Positions 59,579 through 64,000 of a stretch of 64,000 bases of DNA are shown here, one piece after another. The position numbers and the translations under genes were made by a program. Position 1 is the first letter of the stretch. The number at the start of each line of letters is the position of its first letter. The stretch is from Xestospongia muta (Eukaryota > Porifera > Demospongiae > Haplosclerida > Petrosiidae). The notes under the pieces are model-generated. The model searched no databases, had not been told where the DNA came from, and saw nothing but the letters and a program-made list of their open reading frames with translations. The DNA lies in assembly GCA_963693285.1 (NCBI GenBank), contig OY848917.1:8866192-8930191 (forward strand). Direction: 5' to 3'.

Positions 59579-61135
59579 CCTGGGTCACCAGCCAACTACT
59601 GGAAAAACTCCAATATTGTACCTATTCCCAAATCGAAAACCTCTTCTTCATTCCCTTCAGACTATCGTCCAATCTCTCTACTTTCCCTCCCAAGTAAGAT
59701 CATCGAATGTCACATATTTAACTATCTGTACGAATTTTGTTCTGCTCACAATATCCTCTCTAATTGTCAGTTTGGTTTCTGACCAGGATTCTCAACTAAA
59801 ACAGGTATATTATCTACTATTAATTATTGGTTTTCTTCACTGGATCACAAAAATTCCGTCTGTGCAGTTTTCTTTGATCTCGCAAAAGCATTGGACTCTG
59901 TCCCTCACTTGACTCCTTATCTTCGCTCAACCTTTTTTCCTCTTCTTTTGTCTTGGCTCCATAGCTACCTGCAAGGCCATACTTAACAAGTAATCATAAA
60001 TGCTTCTCTATCTTCTAAATCTGAAGTAACCTCTGGTGTGCCTCAAGGTTCCATTCTTGGGCCTCTCTTATTCATCATCTATAGAAATGACATTGCTAAA
60101 TTGTCCCTCTTCTCTTCAGCCACCCTCACTCTTTATGCTGATGACATTATTCTCTCGCAAGAATTTCTTCTACAACCTCAATGTCCACTGTTCAGTCCAA
60201 CATCAACCTTATTTCATTGTGGATTACCTCTCATCATCTTATCATCAACTCCAAAAAAAACAAATAAATGATTGTCTCTCGTAAGTCTCTCTCTTTTCTA
60301 ACCTCCCTCCCTCCTCTTTTCTTAGATGGCTCTCAATTTGAACAAGTCAAATCCTTCAAATATCTTGGTATTATTATCACCACTAATTTATCATGGTCTC
60401 CTCACATCCAATCAGTCCACTCTAAAACTCGTCAAACTATTGAAATCATCTACTGTAATTTCTATAAGATGCTTCTCCTTATACTCTTCTCACTTTATAT
60501 CGCTCTCTTGTTATGCTCCTCTGTTTGGGATCCACCCGTATCTTCCACTAATGCTGAAATTCTCGAGAAAACCCAACACTTTGCTTTAAAAATGTGCTCT
60601 CATAAATGGGACAATGATTACTCATCTCTCCTCTCAACGTTTAACCTTCTGACCCTCTCAACTTGTCGCTCTATTTCGAAATTATGTCTTCTTTATAAAA
60701 TCACTAACAACCTCCTCTACTTTCCTTCCGATATTTTCATTCGCAAGCCTCTACCAAGTTATGCTTCTCATCACTTTGATCCTCTCACCTTTACCATCCC
60801 TTTTTTCTCACTCATCTGCTTCACAAAACTATTTGTCCCTTCTGTTTTCTCTCTTTGGAAGTCACTTCCTCATCATGTAAAATCTAGCTCATCTCTAAAC
60901 ACTTTTAAATCTAAAGTAAATATGCTTTTTTACTAACCATCAACACACCATCACTTATCACACTAAAACCTATCATATACAATCAGTCACTTATTCTATC
61001 ACTGTACTATATATGATACTATATCCTGTACTTTAATACCTTAATCCTGTATTATTAATTGTTGTTCTATTCAGTTTGTGCCCTTTAAACTAGCAGTTGC
61101 TATTGGGCATTCATTTTGTCAATAAAAAAACTACA
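59579..61135 (+). mobile_element. non-LTR retrotransposon reverse transcriptase, 5'-truncated and broken
   Basis: Recognisable reverse transcriptase blocks run across several frames: IVPIPKSKTSSSFPSDYRPI (start, about 59615), QFGF then TGA, VFFDLAKALDSVPH, GVPQGSILGPLLFI (about 60038) and YADDIILS (catalytic, from 60134). The thumb part SFKYLGIIITTNLSW follows, and then a long frame to TAA at 60934-60936 with a typical C-terminal region (SVWDPP, SLWKSLPHHVKSS). An A-rich end AATAAAAAAACTAC lies near 61122. The order and motifs fit Jockey/L2/CR1-like elements. Stops and frameshifts make it inactive. Codon use is more CT-rich than in neighbouring sequence. Confidence 0.85.
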
Positions 61136-61139
61136 AATG

Positions 61140-63085
61140 TTGTTCAGCAAAAATCTATATCTGATGATACTTGTTCCTTGATTTCAGATATGGCATCACA
61201 CATTTGTGATAACTTCTGCTTTCTCTTTTAGAACAAAGGAAACTTTAGCCACTGGACAATTTACTTGAAGAGTAAGAACAGAGATTATTCCATCTCTCTC
61301 AACATTTGATAATGGTACATACAAGAAACTCTTCAAGTGATCAATACAACACTGTATGTCATAAACATGATTAAAACCTATCCAAATGTTAAAAGATGAA
61401 ATTGATTCTACTGACTATGATAGTGTATGATAATTTTTCATTGTAAACTTGTTATGAAGAATTTATTAATTTCTCAATAAATTCAAGTTTCTTTGTCATC
61501 TATCTGCTTCTAAAATAGATTTTGTAACTACTTACACTCTCCATAATGCGGAAGACCTTTAAATGTCTTTGAAGTGACCCATTCTCTTGAAACCATACAG
61601 TCTTGGACCAGCAGAACATTTTCTAGACAGAAATTGATAATGAATTTGAACCTCCAGTTTTGGAAATCCATGAGCAATACCCATCATTGAAGGTTTGGAA
61701 AATACTTAGTTGTTAATAAAACTTGTTAATATCATTATCATTGTTTACATGTGTTAATTTCTTCTCTATTCCAGCTGTTTAGGATAGAATTCAGAACTGT
61801 TATCAGGTTGGATGAAGGATCAGCATCCATTCATTCATGGAAAGTTGCCTGACTTGAAAAAAAAGAATGATTACTTTTTCTTGATTGAAACTCAAGCATA
61901 GGCCAAATTGAAACAGCTTCTCTCCACTCTTGATTACAAGAAAAGCAAAGAACTTGTGAATGAAGGTATTTTATTCAATGTATGTATGACATGATGTTTT
62001 AATAGGTCTTGTAGCTTTTTCAGTTATTATATGAACTGTTGATCCCTAAAATCTGCATTGAGAAACTAGTACAGTTAGTGAAGGTAATGTAACTGTAGAT
62101 AGTGTTGTCTGTTATCATGGATAAAAAGTCAAATGTAAATACATCAGTCATTTAGGAGGCAGTACTTGACTAATTTTATCCACATTGTTTAAGTGTCTGC
62201 ATTTTAAAGCGTGGTAAAGCTTTGATTCCTTGTTGTTTTAAAGTTTGTCAATAACTTATACAATGCTCCTTATTGTCTAACAACTTTTAGTAGTTTTCTG
62301 AATAACTGTATATTTACAGTCATAACAAACCCTTTTGCTGGGTTACAATGAATGGGTCCAGCTAGGCACACTAATTACTTTGTATTAAAAATATTTTATG
62401 ATCAAAGTATAATGTGGTAAGCTAACATCATTATATGTTGAATTACCCTTAACATGTTTAATTTTGTTCAGTGATTCATACATGATCATATCTGTTGAAG
62501 AGACCTCTTTCCATATCATAGTAGAGGAGAAGTTATCTGTGATCTGAATTCTTTTGAGAGTACCTTAATCCACATGATGTGTTGTTACTTTGTTTATGAC
62601 ATTGCATACTTAATCCTCTCCAGTCACTTCTATTGATGATCCCCTACTATATGTTTGGACTAGAAGACTCGCAAAAAGATACATCTGCACTCATAGAGAT
62701 TGAGATGGACAATAGTTTGTAATTATAGAGTAACTCAGAGTTATTATATATATACAGTTTATTATATTGTATACGTATATGTCATCACTATTTAACTCTT
62801 ATTAAGTTCAAGTATTTTTGTTATACTTTTCTAATGTTCTAAACATACTTCTGTGTAAGTAGTTTTTTCTTCAATTTTAAAACAGTTTTGAATTTACAAT
62901 CACAAGAGCTGCAATACACAGTTATAAAGTGTAAATCTGGTCCTATAATTTATACTCTAGGGTTAGTACAGAAGATGAGAATGGACATTTCTATTTCCTA
63001 TTTCTTCTACATTATGTCTTTATATAAATGAATATTTCCAATGTGAAAATACTAAAGGTCACATGAAGTTACTAAGTATTGCTCA
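61140..63085. other. decayed sequence without a supported gene
   Basis: Short protein-like runs occur (about 61590-61700 and 61760-61970) but are broken in every frame. They may be relics of a coding gene or element. The rest is AT-rich. Confidence 0.35.
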
Positions 63086-63089
63086 GCCA

Positions 63090-63243
63090 ATATCTTTTCA
63101 GTTGGTGACATTGATCGAAGCTGTCTTTCACATTCTTTTCATTAATGAAAAGTCCTTTATATTACCATGGCCTTATAAAGCTGTAACTCGCCCCATTTTT
63201 TCTCTATGTTTTACAAATATTCATAATCATGTAAAACGTGATG
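63090..63243. repeat. dispersed repeat, copy 2 (partner at 2501-2655)
   Basis: Direct copy of the repeat near the left end of the window, 60.6 kb away. The order of landmarks is the same, with scattered substitutions. Confidence 0.75.
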
Positions 63244-63489
63244 AATGAAAGGCAGTAAAGTGCTGAACCTCGCTGTAGTTTCAAAGTTATTTATAAATAT
63301 CATGCCAGCTTAGGCCCAGCTATGATGTTGCTAGGTAGCATTGTAAGAAAATTTATTAACATTCTAGAAGGTGTGGTCACATTTATCAATATTTCATATA
63401 CAAAATTTATTGTAACTTGAAAATGAAACGTTCTTTGGAAACGTCCCGTGGTACAAATATAAACACTATCTCTTCCAAACATCAAGTCA

Positions 63490-63750
63490 TTTTCACTCAG
63501 GAAGTCAGCTGAAGAGAGCATCCTTTAACAGCTCGAAACACTCCGCTATGGGTGGCCGAAGAACTCGATTTCATGGTCATCATCAGAGATACCGTCGTGC
63601 TCCTAAGAGCAAGGAAGCACGTTACCGTTGTGAGACTAGATGTATATGACTCCATTAGTCCAGCTACACCTAAGGCTTTGCCTAGCCCGCCTCCACACAT
63701 CTGGCCACTTTGGCACCATCCGTCTGGAAGAAAGACCATGCTTCATTGAA
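63490..63750. CDS. GC-rich patch with overlapping open frames, identity unknown
   Basis: About 250 bp clearly richer in GC and CpG than the surroundings. Plus frames include MGGRRTRFHGHHQRYRRAPK (from 63547 to TGA) and MAEELDFMVIIRDTVVLLRA (63552-63749); a minus frame spans 63497-63739. Only one at most can be real. The patch may be a first exon with promoter, but no family was recognised. Confidence 0.2.
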
Positions 63751-64000
63751 CTTTTGTAGTAGTTTTACCTTATTTGGAGTTTTGTTTATTCAGTCATGTA
63801 CTGCATCATACTTGTTTACAATGTATGAATGTTATTATCTAGTCTATATAAGTCTCTTTATTTGGTTGCTTTTTTAGTGTACTGACTTTGAAATTAAATT
63901 TTCAAAACTTAATATATCTTTAAGAAATAACATGAAGTAAATATAAATCAATATATTATCTATTGGTAGCAATTTGTCAGTGCTTTGAGACGTTTTCTGA

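Overview
The window looks like nuclear DNA of a marine demosponge, probably Amphimedon queenslandica or a close relative. This is an inference from gene content: an AT-rich, intron-dense sequence with a Roc-COR GTPase ending in a Death domain, sponge-type short collagen-like and fibrinogen-like secreted proteins, a POT/SLC15-type transporter, and many decayed transposons. No rRNA, tRNA or CRISPR was found.

Layout. 0-2 kb: two possible exons and a decayed coding remnant. 2.5-5.8 kb: repeats plus two THAP-type transposon remnants and a SAP-domain remnant. 7.0-19.4 kb (+): one gene, described below. 19.9-21.4 kb: a broken paralogue of its C-terminal half. 25.6-27.1 kb: a frameshifted transporter. 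32.1-33.1 kb: a fibrinogen-like gene with two in-frame TGA codons. 35.06-40.66 kb: a Mutator-like (MULE) transposon with terminal inverted repeats that carries a transposase and a ubiquitin-specific protease. 41.9-58.1 kb: mostly minus-strand exons of a RhoGAP gene and of repeatedly duplicated, unassigned gene copies, with collagen-like gene copies on the plus strand between them. 58.2-61.1 kb: non-LTR retrotransposon pieces. 61-64 kb: mostly decayed or unassigned sequence.

The main result is at 8.24-15.16 kb. What looks like a 6.9 kb satellite (47 units, usually 146 bp) is better read as an array of single-codon exons. Every unit has a pyrimidine tract, a branch-like CTGAC, an acceptor ATAATAG, then exactly three bases, then a donor GTAAGT. 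The three bases are the hypervariable part (14 different codons, no stop), while the sequence around them is nearly constant. The upstream exon (7001-7039, starting ATG) ends in phase 0. The downstream exon (15347-15362) begins in phase 0 and ends in phase 1, and the Roc GTPase exon (from 15724) takes over in that phase. Read in order, the codons give an acidic, aliphatic, partly helical segment of about 46-47 residues between a basic N-terminus and the GTPase. If spliced as drawn, this gene has about 46 consecutive 3-nt exons. All are frame-neutral, so each could be skipped, gained or lost by unequal crossing-over without breaking the protein. I know of no described gene of this design; only RNA evidence can prove it.
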